Assembly (NCBI GenBank): GCA_035511515.1
Contig: DATKFG010000030.1
Location: 12,311 to 76,310, forward strand
Direction: 5' to 3'
DNA: 64,000 bases
Source of the DNA: VBCK01 sp035511515
GTDB lineage: Bacteria; Pseudomonadota; Gammaproteobacteria; Burkholderiales; Burkholderiaceae_F
Shown here: positions 1 through 8,683 of the stretch, piece by piece
Position numbering within the stretch: position 1 is the first letter of the stretch
How the letters are laid out: each line of letters begins with the position of its first letter
Made by a program: the position numbers and the translations under genes
The notes under the pieces: generated by a model
What the model was told of the DNA's origin: nothing
What the model saw: only the letters and a program-made list of their open reading frames with translations
Database searches by the model: none

Positions 1-141
1 TGGGGGCCGGCCTACGTCGAGCACGAGCACTACACCCGGATCTACATGGGCCACCTGCGGCGCAAACTGGAAGCCGATCCGGCCCGGCCGCGCTTTCTGC
101 TGACCGAAACGGCGGTCGGTTACCGATTGGCGAGCGGGTAG
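1..141 (+). CDS. kdpE: C-terminus of KdpE-like OmpR-family response regulator (truncated by window edge)
   Basis: The last 46 codons of a winged-helix DNA-binding domain, ending in TAG. The reading IYMGHLRRKLEADPARPR, followed by a TE-x-GVGYR-type ending, is the recognition-helix and wing region of OmpR/PhoB-type regulators, and the Y(M)GHLRRKLE-DPARPR wording is typical of KdpE, which activates the kdp high-affinity potassium transporter genes under potassium limitation. Everything upstream (receiver domain, partner KdpD, kdpFABC) lies outside the window, so the name rests only on this tail. The next gene is convergent and 21 bases away. Confidence 0.75.
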   Translation, partial: WGPAYVEHEHYTRIYMGHLRRKLEADPARPRFLLTETAVGYRLASG

Positions 142-162
142 GCGGGCGTCCGAACCGACCCG

Positions 163-1590
163 TCAGAACGAGGAGGCGTTGGCGCCGGCGCTGCCGACCG
201 CCACGAATCCGTGGCTGTTGTCGTTGACCGCCGTCGAGATCCAGAAGGTCGGCGTCAATTGCAGCGGGGGCGTCGATCCATGACCGTTGCCGCTCATCGC
301 GATCGGGTTGGTCAGTCCCGTGGGTGTCGGGGCCGACCACGTCCCGGTCGTGCCGGTCAGGCTGGTGAACGCGTTGCCGCTGGCGTCGAGCGCGACAAAT
401 CGCGTCGAGTAGGCGACCGCGACGAAGTTGCCGGCGCCGAGAATCTGCACCGCCGCCCATGGGCTGGCACTGCCGGTCACGGCCGAGGTCTCGAACGCCG
501 CGCCGTTATCGCCGAGCACGACCCAGGTGTTGATCGCGACCGACCAGTTCTGGCCGATCACGCCGCCGGCGCCCAGGTTGTTGTCGTTGTCGCCGAACGC
601 CACGGCACGCAGCGCCGTGGCGCCGCCCCCGACCGTGGTCACGAACCAGCTCGCGCCCCCGTCGGTGGACGCGTCGATCACGCCCGCGTCACCCACCGCC
701 AGGCACAGGTTGACGACGCACTCGACCGCGTGCAGATTCACGGACGTGTTCGATGTCTGCGAGACCCAGTTGACGCCGTCAGGGCTGGTCTGGATGCGTC
801 CATTGTCGCCGACGGCCACGAAAGCCGGCCCCGCGGTTGAAATGGCGCGCAGCGTGCTGGCCGTCGTGTTGGAAGTGGCGCCGGGGCGCCAGTTCACCCC
901 GTCCGTACTGATAATCGATGCGCCCCCGTCGCCGACGGCAACGAACAGCCGGGCGGGATTGACCGGAAAGTCGGGGTTGCCGGTGAAGGCGGTGACGGCA
1001 AACAGGTCGGTCGTGTATCCGGCCGGTGCTGTGGAGCTCCAGTGGGCGCCATTGTCGGTGCTGGTGAAGATGGCCCCGGCCGGCCCGACGGCGACGAAGG
1101 TCCCGCTCGGCGGGCCGTTTGCCAGGCACCGCGTCAGCGTGCCATAGCCGACGGCATTGATGTTGGCGCCGATCGGAGTGCCCGCGCCCCAGGTGCCGGC
1201 GTCGCCGGCGCCCCGCGCAGTTGCCGCAACCACCGGGCTGCCCGGACCGCCCGGTGACGTGCCGCTGTGCGCGTCGACCGTGAAGTAATAGCCCAGTCCA
1301 TTGGCCGGGCTGCACAGCAGCGCCGGAGGCTGCGCCTTTGAGCCCAGATTGTTCAGCGGGAATCCTCCGATACTGGCCTCGGTCCAGTTAAGCGCCGTCA
1401 GATCCGGATTGGTCGCGCCGAACACGTAATAGGTCACGCCGGACTGGGAATTCCAGGTCAATCCGGATATGCCGTCGCCGCTGACCGCCTGAACGCCGGT
1501 TGGCGAACTCATTGGACTGCCGGTGTTGCCCAGACAGCCGCACAGCACCGCGCTGACGCAACACAGGGGAAGCAGGAATCTCGATCTCAC
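163..1590 (-). CDS. Secreted lipoprotein with BNR/Ycf48-like repeats
   Basis: About 475 residues from a GTG start that I chose because it is followed directly by a lipoprotein-type signal (RSRFLLPLCC then VLCGC, Cys as the likely lipidated residue). The open frame continues upstream, but that part is Arg-rich and unlike a protein. The body consists of repeated units of the form STD-G-xW followed by L-AV and FVAVGD-G, the pattern of BNR/sialidase-like or Ycf48 (photosystem II assembly factor-like) beta-propeller repeats; at least five are visible. Such proteins are usually exported and bind partners or glycans; no catalytic residues can be named. It converges with kdpE and seems to be a single-gene unit. 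Function unknown. Confidence 0.7.
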   Translation of the reverse strand: MRSRFLLPLCCVSAVLCGCLGNTGSPMSSPTGVQAVSGDGISGLTWNSQSGVTYYVFGATNPDLTALNWTEASIGGFPLNNLGSKAQPPALLCSPANGLGYYFTVDAHSGTSPGGPGSPVVAATARGAGDAGTWGAGTPIGANINAVGYGTLTRCLANGPPSGTFVAVGPAGAIFTSTDNGAHWSSTAPAGYTTDLFAVTAFTGNPDFPVNPARLFVAVGDGGASIISTDGVNWRPGATSNTTASTLRAISTAGPAFVAVGDNGRIQTSPDGVNWVSQTSNTSVNLHAVECVVNLCLAVGDAGVIDASTDGGASWFVTTVGGGATALRAVAFGDNDNNLGAGGVIGQNWSVAINTWVVLGDNGAAFETSAVTGSASPWAAVQILGAGNFVAVAYSTRFVALDASGNAFTSLTGTTGTWSAPTPTGLTNPIAMSGNGHGSTPPLQLTPTFWISTAVNDNSHGFVAVGSAGANASSF

Positions 1591-1745
1591 TCTTAAGCTC
1601 GGTTCATGCGCGCGGATGCGCGTGGCGGTTGTAGAGGGACAACCTGGCCCAGCGCTGCCGGCCGCTCGAAATTGATGAAAAAGCGGCACTTTATCATCGT
1701 GCTGGAATACCCCCGACGTCCGCCGGAATTGTGCTTGCCGCCCGA

Positions 1746-2423
1746 TCAGAGGTCCACGTGGATCACGGGCCAGATCCAGAACGCCAATCCCACCAGTGCA
1801 ATGAGCGCGCCGCTGAGCACCTCGCCATAGCGCTCGAAGGCGCCCAGACGCACGCGCTGCAGTCCGGCGGTCGAAGAAACGCATAACACGACATAGGTGC
1901 CGATCGTGGTGGCGCCAAAGACAAGGGCCATCAGACCGAGCAATCCGGCGCCATACTTGCCGGCGGCGAAGAAAGCCGGGATCCCTTCGATCATCGGCGA
2001 GGAGCCCAGGATCAGCATCAGCGCGGTGCGGTTCCTGGTCCCGTCACCGTGCCCCTCATCGGGGCCGCGGCCGTCGTGACCATGATCGTGGTCGTGTCCA
2101 CCCTGACCCTGCTGCTCGCGCCAGGCCGACACGGCGATCCATAGCCCGAAGCCGACCAGGCCTGCGCTCGCGAGCGTGTCCACCCAATGGCCGAAGCGCT
2201 CGGCCACGGCCACACCGGCGAGCCAGACCATGGCAGCGATTGCCAGGGTCGACAAGACGTGACCGACACCGGCCTTGAAGGCGACGCGCGCCGTTGCGGT
2301 CCGGGTCCAGCCCCGCTGGCGCGCAATCAGGGTGATGGGCATCCAGTGGTCGGGCACCATGGTATGCAGCACGCCCACCGCGGCGACGGCGCCAACGAGC
2401 AAAGAGGCAGACGGATCGCTCAC
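1746..2423 (-). CDS. NicO/RcnA-like nickel/cobalt efflux membrane protein
   Basis: 225 residues from GTG with the ribosome site GAGGA just upstream; this start lies 10 bases beyond the stop of the repressor gene 2434-2712, so the two are co-transcribed. It has about six hydrophobic segments. The first carries a conserved VLHTMVPDHWMP with His/Asp metal-ligand residues, and a cytoplasmic loop is extremely rich in His, Asp and Gly (HDHDHGHDG around residue 115-125), as in RcnA-type exporters. Established knowledge: RcnA/NicO proteins expel Ni and Co across the inner membrane and are repressed by RcnR/CsoR-family proteins, exactly the neighbour here. The true metal cannot be read from sequence; Ni, Co or Cu are possible. 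Confidence 0.72.
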   Translation of the reverse strand: MSDPSASLLVGAVAAVGVLHTMVPDHWMPITLIARQRGWTRTATARVAFKAGVGHVLSTLAIAAMVWLAGVAVAERFGHWVDTLASAGLVGFGLWIAVSAWREQQGQGGHDHDHGHDGRGPDEGHGDGTRNRTALMLILGSSPMIEGIPAFFAAGKYGAGLLGLMALVFGATTIGTYVVLCVSSTAGLQRVRLGAFERYGEVLSGALIALVGLAFWIWPVIHVDL

Positions 2424-2433
2424 CGCTCCGTCC

Positions 2434-2712
2434 TCACAGATATCTGGCGATGGTCTTGAACTCGGTGACCGACGCGCGGGCGCGGGGACTTTTGGCCTCG
2501 ACCACGTGGTCCAGACAGTGCTCCAGGTGGTCATTGATGAAGGTCTTCTTGGCCTCGCGCACCGCCCGCTCGGCCGCCTGGAGCTGCTGGGCGACCTCCA
2601 GGCAGGGGCGCCCCGCCTCGATCATTTCCCCGATGCTGCGCAGCTGCCCTTCGGCACGCTTGAGTCGCTTGAGGACTTCGGGATGGGTTGAATGAGCGTC
2701 GGTCGAGGTCAT
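2434..2712 (-). CDS. CsoR/RcnR-family metal-responsive repressor
   Basis: 92 residues, the normal length for the family (DUF156, all-alpha tetramer). The start ATG fits; an upstream extension of the open frame is not protein-like. Candidate metal ligands are Cys37, His62 and Cys66, i.e. the C-H-C triad of copper sensor CsoR and nickel sensor InrS, rather than the C-H-H set of RcnR; His7 and His10 could supply an amino-terminal ligand as in RcnR/InrS. The gene precedes the efflux protein by 10 bases and reads away from a perfect palindrome at 2725-2749. Inference: apo-repressor binds the palindrome, metal releases it and the exporter is made. Confidence 0.85.
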   Translation of the reverse strand: MTSTDAHSTHPEVLKRLKRAEGQLRSIGEMIEAGRPCLEVAQQLQAAERAVREAKKTFINDHLEHCLDHVVEAKSPRARASVTEFKTIARYL

Positions 2713-2724
2713 GGCCCGGTCTCC

Positions 2725-2749
2725 AGATACTATGCCCAGTATAGTATCT
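2725..2749. promoter_or_regulatory. Palindromic operator of the metal-efflux operon
   Basis: AGATACTAT - GCCCAGT - ATAGTATCT: a perfect 9-base inverted repeat with a 7-base spacer, 13 bases upstream of the repressor start codon. Nested inside is ATACT - ATGCCC - AGTAT, which fits the RcnR-type site layout TACT-N6-AGTA with a C/G-tract centre. Autoregulatory site by position and symmetry. Confidence 0.75.
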
Positions 2750-3180
2750 GAGCGGCCGGCTCGGGCCGGGAATTTCGGATCGGCGCCAATTTGCGCTTGA
2801 CACCAAAAACCCGCCCGGCGCAAAATTGCGTTACCGCAACAACGGAGCAATCCATGGATCCTTGCCCTGGTACCGGTTCGCCCCTGGCGAACTGATCGGC
2901 GAGTACTTCGGCAACGTCCATTTCTGCCGCCGTCTCGCTGGTCACAGCGGGACGGTGCGATTCGAGCAGTTCTTCGGGGTGGCGGAACGACACCCTGTGA
3001 TGCACCTCCCGGTTAGTCGCGCAAGTCGCGTCGTACGTGCTGTAGCGGCCTGACCTGAGCGCGGTGGCGCCCTTGCCACCGTTTTCAGGCCAAGCATCGC
3101 TTCGGCTCCTCCTCGCAGCTGCGCGTCCACCAACGCGCCGCCCACGCCCGTGGGCGGCACAGGCTGAACGAGGCGTCATC
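2750..3180. other. Long intergenic region, leader of the NRAMP-like gene
   Basis: About 430 bases with no convincing gene on either strand. It must hold the divergent promoters of the repressor (left) and the transporter (right). I see no recognisable riboswitch consensus, but the last third contains a nested hairpin (listed separately at 3047-3091), suggesting a long untranslated leader. Confidence 0.5.
3047..3091 (+). promoter_or_regulatory. Nested stem-loop in the leader of the transporter gene
   Basis: Outer stem GGCCTGA (3047-3053) pairs with TCAGGCC (3085-3091); inner stem GGTGGC (3063-3068) pairs with GCCACC (3075-3080) around a six-base loop. It ends 89 bases before the start codon and lacks a following T-run, so it is not a standard terminator. 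By location it may be a cis-regulatory RNA fold; class unknown. Confidence 0.4.
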
Positions 3181-4857
3181 ATGACCATCAAGCTTCAAAC
3201 CCAGGCGCTCGAGCGCGTGGCCGCCGGCGAGGCAACGGCCGTGCTCGATACCGCTCACACCGGAGATATCCGGGGTGCCTTCGGCACGATCCGGCACGGC
3301 GACACGCGGCCGCGCGAAAGCTTTCGTCACCGCTGGCAGACGCTGCTGGCGATCCTGGGCCCGGGCCTGATCGTGATGGTCGGCGACAACGACGCCGGCG
3401 CCTTCGGCACGTATACACAGGCCGGGCAGAACTACGGCACCTCGCTGCTGTGGACCTTGCTGCTGCTGATTCCGGTGCTCTACGTCAACCAGGAAATGGT
3501 GCTGCGCCTGGGCGCCGTCACCGGCGTGGGCCACGCGCGATTGATCTTCGAGCGCTTCGGTAAATTCTGGGGCGCTTTCAGCGTCATGGACCTGTTCCTG
3601 CTCAACGCGCTGACCATCGTCACCGAGTTCATCGGCATCAGCCTGGGCCTGGACTACCTCGGGGTCTCCAAGCTCTGGGGCGTGGGCCTGTCGGCGCTCG
3701 TCATCATCGGCGCCGCCAGCACGGGGGACTTTCGCCGCTTCGAGCGCTTTTCGCTGGCGCTGGTGTTCGGCAGCCTGCTGCTCGTGCCGATATTCGTGAT
3801 GATCCACCCGCCGCTGGGTCGGATCACCCACGACTTCCTGGTGCCACAACTGCCCCACGGCGGCAAGCTCAACGACGTCATGCTGCTGATCATCGCGATC
3901 GTCGGCACGACGATCGCGCCCTGGCAGTTGTTCTTCCAGCAAAGCTATGTGATCGACAAGCGCATCACGCCGCGTTTCATCCGCTACGAGCGGCTCGATC
4001 TGTGGCTGGGCATCGCGCTGGTGATCATCGGCGCCGTGGCGATGATGGCATTCACGGCGGCGACCTTCAGCGGCCACGCGGAGTTCGGCAATTTCAGCGA
4101 CGCGGCGGCCGTGGCCGGCGGCATCGAGAAATACTTCGGGCGCCTGCCGGGTGCCCTGTTCGCAATCGCCCTGATCGATGCCTCGATCATCGGAGCTTCG
4201 GCCGTGTCGCTGTCCACGGCCTACGCGATCGGGGACGTATTGGCCGCGCGCCATTCGCTGCATCGGAAGCCGGGCGAAGCCAAGGCGTTCTACATCGTCT
4301 ACGCCGGACTGATTGTGGTTGGAGCGGCGCTGGTGCTGACACCGGGCACTCCGCTGGGACTGCTGACCAACCTCGTGCAGACTCTGGCGGGCGTGCTGTT
4401 GCCCAGCGCGACGGTGTTCCTGTTGTTGCTGGCCAACGACCGCGAGGTGCTCGGGCCGTGGGTCAACTCCCGGCGCCTGAACGCCTTCACCGCCGTGGTG
4501 ATTGCCGCGCTGGTAACACTGTCGGTGATCCTGACCGCGTCCGTGCTGTTCCCCGCCATCACGGGAGCACAGATCATTGGCGTGTTGATGGGAGGCGGCA
4601 TCCTGGCCGCGGCGGTGGCGCTTGGCGCGAACGCGTGGCAGCGCGCCAAACGTCTGCCGCCGCCCGTGATCGTGCGCTATGACCCGCAGTTGCGCAACGC
4701 GTGGAGGATGCCGCCGCTGGATTCGCTGCGCCCGGCCCGCCTGACGATTGCGAATCGGGTCTGGCTGATCGTGCTGCGCGCTTATCTGGCGCTCGCGGCC
4801 GCACTGCTGATCGCCAAGCTGGTTCAGCTCGCGGTTGCTGCGGCGCCGGGCGCCTGA
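3181..4857 (+). CDS. NRAMP-family divalent metal transporter with altered metal site (Mg-transporter-like)
   Basis: 558 residues from ATG; the first 50 or so are a hydrophilic extension, then 11-12 membrane segments of the LeuT-like NRAMP fold. Segment 1 reads GPGLIVMVGDNDAGAFG: the canonical Asp-Pro-Gly-Asn is Asp71-Ala-Gly-Ala74. Segment 6 reads TTIAPWQLFFQQS around residue 243-255 where Mn/Fe transporters have Met-Pro-His-Asn: the metal-coordinating Met is Ala246 and His is Trp248. Loss of the Asn and the Met thioether is what I recall for the NRAMP-related magnesium transporter (NRMT) branch. The gene is followed by a porin and MgtC, a magnesium-homeostasis protein, which agrees. Start chosen because AGGCG lies just upstream; the open frame before it is leader. 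Confidence 0.8.
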   Translation: MTIKLQTQALERVAAGEATAVLDTAHTGDIRGAFGTIRHGDTRPRESFRHRWQTLLAILGPGLIVMVGDNDAGAFGTYTQAGQNYGTSLLWTLLLLIPVLYVNQEMVLRLGAVTGVGHARLIFERFGKFWGAFSVMDLFLLNALTIVTEFIGISLGLDYLGVSKLWGVGLSALVIIGAASTGDFRRFERFSLALVFGSLLLVPIFVMIHPPLGRITHDFLVPQLPHGGKLNDVMLLIIAIVGTTIAPWQLFFQQSYVIDKRITPRFIRYERLDLWLGIALVIIGAVAMMAFTAATFSGHAEFGNFSDAAAVAGGIEKYFGRLPGALFAIALIDASIIGASAVSLSTAYAIGDVLAARHSLHRKPGEAKAFYIVYAGLIVVGAALVLTPGTPLGLLTNLVQTLAGVLLPSATVFLLLLANDREVLGPWVNSRRLNAFTAVVIAALVTLSVILTASVLFPAITGAQIIGVLMGGGILAAAVALGANAWQRAKRLPPPVIVRYDPQLRNAWRMPPLDSLRPARLTIANRVWLIVLRAYLALAAALLIAKLVQLAVAAAPGA

Positions 4858-4914
4858 GCGCCGTCGAAATTGATCGGAAGCGCCGGCGCGGATTCAGTGC
4901 CGTCAGAGGCATCC

Positions 4915-6312
4915 GTGAAGAAATTGTGGATTCTGCGGTGCGTCGCGACCTGCGTGCCGTGCCTGTGGATTTGCTGCCGTGCGGCCAGCGCGAGCGAGGA
5001 CGGCGCGGACGCACCCCTGGCTGCAGCGACGGCCCCGCGCGTTACCACGGGCCAACCGACTGCGGACGCGCCGCGTGAGTGGTGGAGCGTGCACGGGCAG
5101 GCCACCTACGCAACCCAGTTTCACCCGGGCTTTACGTCGCCGTACCAGGGATCGAACAGCCTGGGCCCGGGCAACAACAGCAGGGAGACCGCCGATGTGA
5201 CGCTGTTCGCCGGCGTCAGGCTGTGGTCCGGTGCGCAGGCCTGGGTGAATCCGGAGGCCGACCAGGGCTTCGGCCTGAACAACACCCTGGGCGTTGCCGG
5301 TTTCACCAGCGGAGAGGCGTACAAGGTGGGCGCCCCCGGCCCGTATTTCCGCCTTCCGCGCGCTTTCATCCGGCAAACGATCACGCTGGGGGACGACCCG
5401 CAGCCGGTGGCGCCCGCCGCCAACCAGCTTGCCTCTGTACAGAGCCCCGAAGGCATCACGCTGACCTTGGGCAAGTTCTCCGTGGTCGACATCTTCGACA
5501 CCAACCGCTATGCCCACGATCCGCGGGCCGATTTCCTGAACTGGTCGATCGTCGATGGCGGCGCATTCGACTACGCGGCCGATGCCTGGGGCTATACGTA
5601 CGGGTCTGCGGTCGAATGGGCCGGTTCGTGGTGGACCTTGCGCAGTGGTGTGTTCGACCTGTCCAGGATTCCAAACAGCACGCAGCTCGAGCACGGTTTC
5701 GGCCAGTTCGCACTGATCGGTGAGTTCGAGGAGCGTCACGACTTGGGTGGGCACCCCGGTGCGCTGAAGGTGCTCGGTTTCGTCAATCGCGGCCGGATGG
5801 GAAGCTACGACGACGCAGTCAGGGCTGCTCAGGCGTCCGGCACGACGCCGAGAACCAGCCTGGTGCGACACTACGCTTCGCGGCCCGGCGTGGCATTGAA
5901 TTTCGAGCAGGAATTGACACCCGATCTGGGCGTATTCGCGCGCGCCAGCGCAAACGATGGCAGCAAGGAAACCTTCGAGTTCACCGACATCGATCGGTCG
6001 CTGGCGGGCGGGCTTTCGCTGCGCGGCGAGCGCTGGAACCGCGCCGACGATACGTTCGGGCTGGCCGCGGTCTGCAACGGCATCTCGACCGCCGCACGCC
6101 GCTACTTCGCCGCCGGCGGTTTGGGTGTCCTTGTCGGTGACGGCCGCTTGCCGCACTACGGATTGGAAAAGATCGCGGAGACTTACTACAGTGCCCACAT
6201 CGGCGAGTACGCGGCGGTGACGGCGGACTACCAGTTGGTCGTCAACCCGGCTTACAACCGCGATCGCGGACCGGTGAGCGTGTTCGGGTTGCGCTTTCAC
6301 GCCGAATTCTGA
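4915..6312 (+). CDS. OprB-like outer-membrane porin
   Basis: 465 residues. I chose the GTG start, preceded by AGAGG, since it gives a clean export signal (KKLWILRCVATCVPCLWICC...AASASE). The remainder is a beta-barrel: alternating polar/aromatic strands, ending in Phe (FHAEF), the classic C-terminal residue recognised by BamA. Segments such as YKVGAPGPYFRLPRAFIRQT and LTLGKFSVVDIFDTN are typical of the carbohydrate-selective porin OprB family. It lies 57 bases after the NRAMP-like gene and 31 before mgtC, all co-directional, so in this context it may admit divalent cations or an acidic solute rather than sugar (inference). Confidence 0.78.
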   Translation: MKKLWILRCVATCVPCLWICCRAASASEDGADAPLAAATAPRVTTGQPTADAPREWWSVHGQATYATQFHPGFTSPYQGSNSLGPGNNSRETADVTLFAGVRLWSGAQAWVNPEADQGFGLNNTLGVAGFTSGEAYKVGAPGPYFRLPRAFIRQTITLGDDPQPVAPAANQLASVQSPEGITLTLGKFSVVDIFDTNRYAHDPRADFLNWSIVDGGAFDYAADAWGYTYGSAVEWAGSWWTLRSGVFDLSRIPNSTQLEHGFGQFALIGEFEERHDLGGHPGALKVLGFVNRGRMGSYDDAVRAAQASGTTPRTSLVRHYASRPGVALNFEQELTPDLGVFARASANDGSKETFEFTDIDRSLAGGLSLRGERWNRADDTFGLAAVCNGISTAARRYFAAGGLGVLVGDGRLPHYGLEKIAETYYSAHIGEYAAVTADYQLVVNPAYNRDRGPVSVFGLRFHAEF

Positions 6313-6343
6313 GTTCAAAGCCGACTATCGGAAGGCCAAGGAC

Positions 6344-7063
6344 ATGAGCAACGCCTCCAGTTTCCTGCAGCCCTACGCGCTTGTTTACACACTCGCCAGC
6401 CTCGTTGCCGCGTTCGTGCTGGGAGCGGCCATCGGGTTCGAGCGCCAGTACCGCCAGCGCACGGCGGGCCTGCGCACCAACACGCTGGTGGCTGTCGGTG
6501 CGGCCATCTTCGTGGACATGGCCAGCCGTCTGAACGGCATGCCCGGTGCGACCCAGGTGGTGGCCTACGTGGTCTCCGGCGTCGGATTTCTCGGCGCCGG
6601 AGTGATCATGCGGGAGGAAGGCAACGTGCGCGGCATCAACACGGCGGCCACGCTGTGGGGTTCTGCTGCAGTGGGGGCCTGCGCCGGCTCACACCTTTTC
6701 GTCGAGGCGGTGCTGGGGGCCGTATTCGTGCTCGCTGCGAACACGCTGCTGCGACCGGTCGTCGATGCCGTCAACCGTCGCCCGATCGACGTTCGCTCGG
6801 CCGAGGTCACCTATTCGGTGTTCGTCATCGCGCCGCGCGAAAGCCAGAGGGCGGCCCGGGAGTGCCTGGAGAGCATCCTGGAGGCGGCGCGATATCCGGT
6901 GCGAGAACTCGACTTGCATCTTTTCGGAACCGCCGATGTTCAAATCGAGGCGACGCTGCTATCGACGTCCGTGGAGGCCGCGGAGCTGGACCAGCTGGTC
7001 GCCACACTGACCAAGGAGAGCTTCATCACCCAGGCGTTCTGGAGCCCCAGCATCACGGAGTAG
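6344..7063 (+). CDS. MgtC/SapB-family inner-membrane protein
   Basis: 239 residues. Residues 10-150 form five hydrophobic segments with the MgtC signature: AAIGFERQYRQRTAGLRTNTLVAVGAA and GVGFLGAGVIMREEGNVRGINTAA. Residues 155-239 form a soluble ACT-like domain. MgtC proteins are linked to adaptation to low magnesium and modulate the F1Fo ATPase or cation transport; they do not themselves transport much Mg. Third gene after the NRMT-like transporter and porin, so the three are likely one magnesium-related unit. Confidence 0.88.
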   Translation: MSNASSFLQPYALVYTLASLVAAFVLGAAIGFERQYRQRTAGLRTNTLVAVGAAIFVDMASRLNGMPGATQVVAYVVSGVGFLGAGVIMREEGNVRGINTAATLWGSAAVGACAGSHLFVEAVLGAVFVLAANTLLRPVVDAVNRRPIDVRSAEVTYSVFVIAPRESQRAARECLESILEAARYPVRELDLHLFGTADVQIEATLLSTSVEAAELDQLVATLTKESFITQAFWSPSITE

Positions 7064-7089
7064 GTTGCGAGGCGCCGCCGCGCAGCCTC

Positions 7090-8580
7090 CTAGGGCGCCA
7101 GCAACATCTGACAGTGCCCGGGTTGCGCGGGCGGGTCGGCAATCTGCTGGCCGCGCGGAATGCATTGATCCGGCGGCAACGATGCGCCGTTTTCGACGTA
7201 CTGCACGAGCAGATCGAACGCTCGCTGGGCGTGGGGCTCGATCAGTTCCAGTTGGGGGAACGTCTGGTTGTACGTCTCGATGTGATTGCCGTTTTGCACT
7301 TCATACAGGCGGTAGGGCGGCAGGCCGTCGTCACCCTCCCGGCCCCGCACTTTGCGGGCATATGCGCGGGCGTGGTGATCGATCGGCAACAGGCCGTCCA
7401 TCGTTCCGGCCAGCGTCACCAGCGGCCGCTGGATGCGGCCCGTGGTGGCGAAGTCGGACAGCTGTTCGCCCACATCGGAAACCGACAGCCGCGCGAAGTA
7501 GTTGTAGGTACCGGTTCCAGCGCCGTAAGTGTCATAGGTGGGGTCGAGCCGCTTTTGCCACTGGCACAGTGTCACTTCCCAGAATGAGGTGGAATAATTG
7601 CCCCACAGCGACGCAGCAACGCCGCCCGTCGTGTTGGGGTTGGTCAGGTCCGGCGGGTAGCCGGCGGCGCGGATGTTCTTGGCAGCAGTACTGCCGGCGC
7701 TGTAACCCGAGGCCACGTAATCGGGAAAGTTCAGCACGGCGGGCGGCAGATCGGTCAGCAGATTGGGCCCGCCCGCATCGACAAAGGTGCCCTCCCAGTC
7801 CACGCCGCCGTCGAACAATTCAGGCGCCGTTTCGATCGCCCGGCGCACCTGGTAGCCGCCGTTCGACGTGCCCACGGCGTAGGTGTAGCGCGGTTCGTGA
7901 CCATAACGGGCCTCGACACCGGCCCGCGCCAGTTTCGCCGCGGCGATCATGTAATGGCGCCAGCGGGTGAACTGCTGCCCGGGATCGTTATCGTAAAAGT
8001 GCACGTAAACTGCCAACGACGGGTTCAGCCGGCACCCCAGAGGATCGGTTGCCACGGTCAAGTGCAGATTCAGCACGCCCTTGTTCTGCGAGGCATAGGC
8101 GTAGCCCTGCTGAACGACATAATCGCTCCACGCGAAGTCACCATTGAATTCGCTGCGGGTGCCCGACGCGCCCGCGACCACCAGGCGCCCGTTCCAGGAG
8201 TCCGGCAGGCGCAGCAGGAAGCGGGCTTGCCCGGTCGGGTCGCTCGCGATCCGGGCATCGAGCTGTAGGCCGGGGACCGCCTTGGTGATCGGCGTTCGTT
8301 GCCCGATTGCGGGCGCAATCACGCCGCGGTCCGTAATCGGCGTGAAAGCAAACGGCGGCAAGCCCGCCAGCGAATCGTTCATGGGGGTTGTCGCGGGATT
8401 GTTCGTCGTCAAGTCCGTGCTCTCGAAGCACTGCACATCGGCGAGCTGGCTGCCGAATGCCGAAGCAAGATCCGTGCAGCGGCTCGCGTGAGCAGCGCCT
8501 GCGGCAGCGAGCGCCGCCACCATGACGCCGCTGCGTGCCGCCCGGATCAAGGCCGAGTTGGTCGTCTGCCGATTGGTCAC
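7090..8580 (-). CDS. Secreted tannase/feruloyl-esterase-like alpha/beta hydrolase
   Basis: 496 residues from a GTG preceded by GGAGGGGG; an ATG eight codons upstream is possible. A signal peptide (SGVMVAALAAAGAAHA-S) points to export. The hydrolase core shows the nucleophile elbow GTSNGGYQ, a likely acid in GTMDGLLPIDHH, and a likely catalytic His in NGNHIETYN. Family resemblance is to the tannase/feruloyl esterase and 3-hydroxybutyrate-oligomer hydrolase group, i.e. extracellular ester cleavage; substrate unknown. Monocistronic, convergent with mgtC, with a perfect palindrome 104 bases upstream of the start. Confidence 0.65.
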   Translation of the reverse strand: MTNRQTTNSALIRAARSGVMVAALAAAGAAHASRCTDLASAFGSQLADVQCFESTDLTTNNPATTPMNDSLAGLPPFAFTPITDRGVIAPAIGQRTPITKAVPGLQLDARIASDPTGQARFLLRLPDSWNGRLVVAGASGTRSEFNGDFAWSDYVVQQGYAYASQNKGVLNLHLTVATDPLGCRLNPSLAVYVHFYDNDPGQQFTRWRHYMIAAAKLARAGVEARYGHEPRYTYAVGTSNGGYQVRRAIETAPELFDGGVDWEGTFVDAGGPNLLTDLPPAVLNFPDYVASGYSAGSTAAKNIRAAGYPPDLTNPNTTGGVAASLWGNYSTSFWEVTLCQWQKRLDPTYDTYGAGTGTYNYFARLSVSDVGEQLSDFATTGRIQRPLVTLAGTMDGLLPIDHHARAYARKVRGREGDDGLPPYRLYEVQNGNHIETYNQTFPQLELIEPHAQRAFDLLVQYVENGASLPPDQCIPRGQQIADPPAQPGHCQMLLAP

Positions 8581-8683
8581 TTGGTCACCCCCTCCGAAGA
8601 GCATGGTCCGCTCCAGCCCGCCGCTCGAGCGCCGCGCAAAGGATGTCGCCGAGCCGTTGCAGTTGTCAAGGCGTATCGCAACG

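Noticed and set aside
163..1884. Extension of the repeat lipoprotein to 573 residues
   Set aside because: The 98 upstream codons are Arg/Ala-rich with no signal; the GTG at 1590 is followed by a lipoprotein signal.
2850..3180. yybP-ykoY or M-box riboswitch
   Set aside because: I could not fit the conserved loop sequences of either class; only a generic nested hairpin is supported.
4903..6318. Long minus-strand frame opposite the porin
   Set aside because: Antisense shadow; the plus strand encodes signal peptide, barrel strands and a C-terminal Phe.
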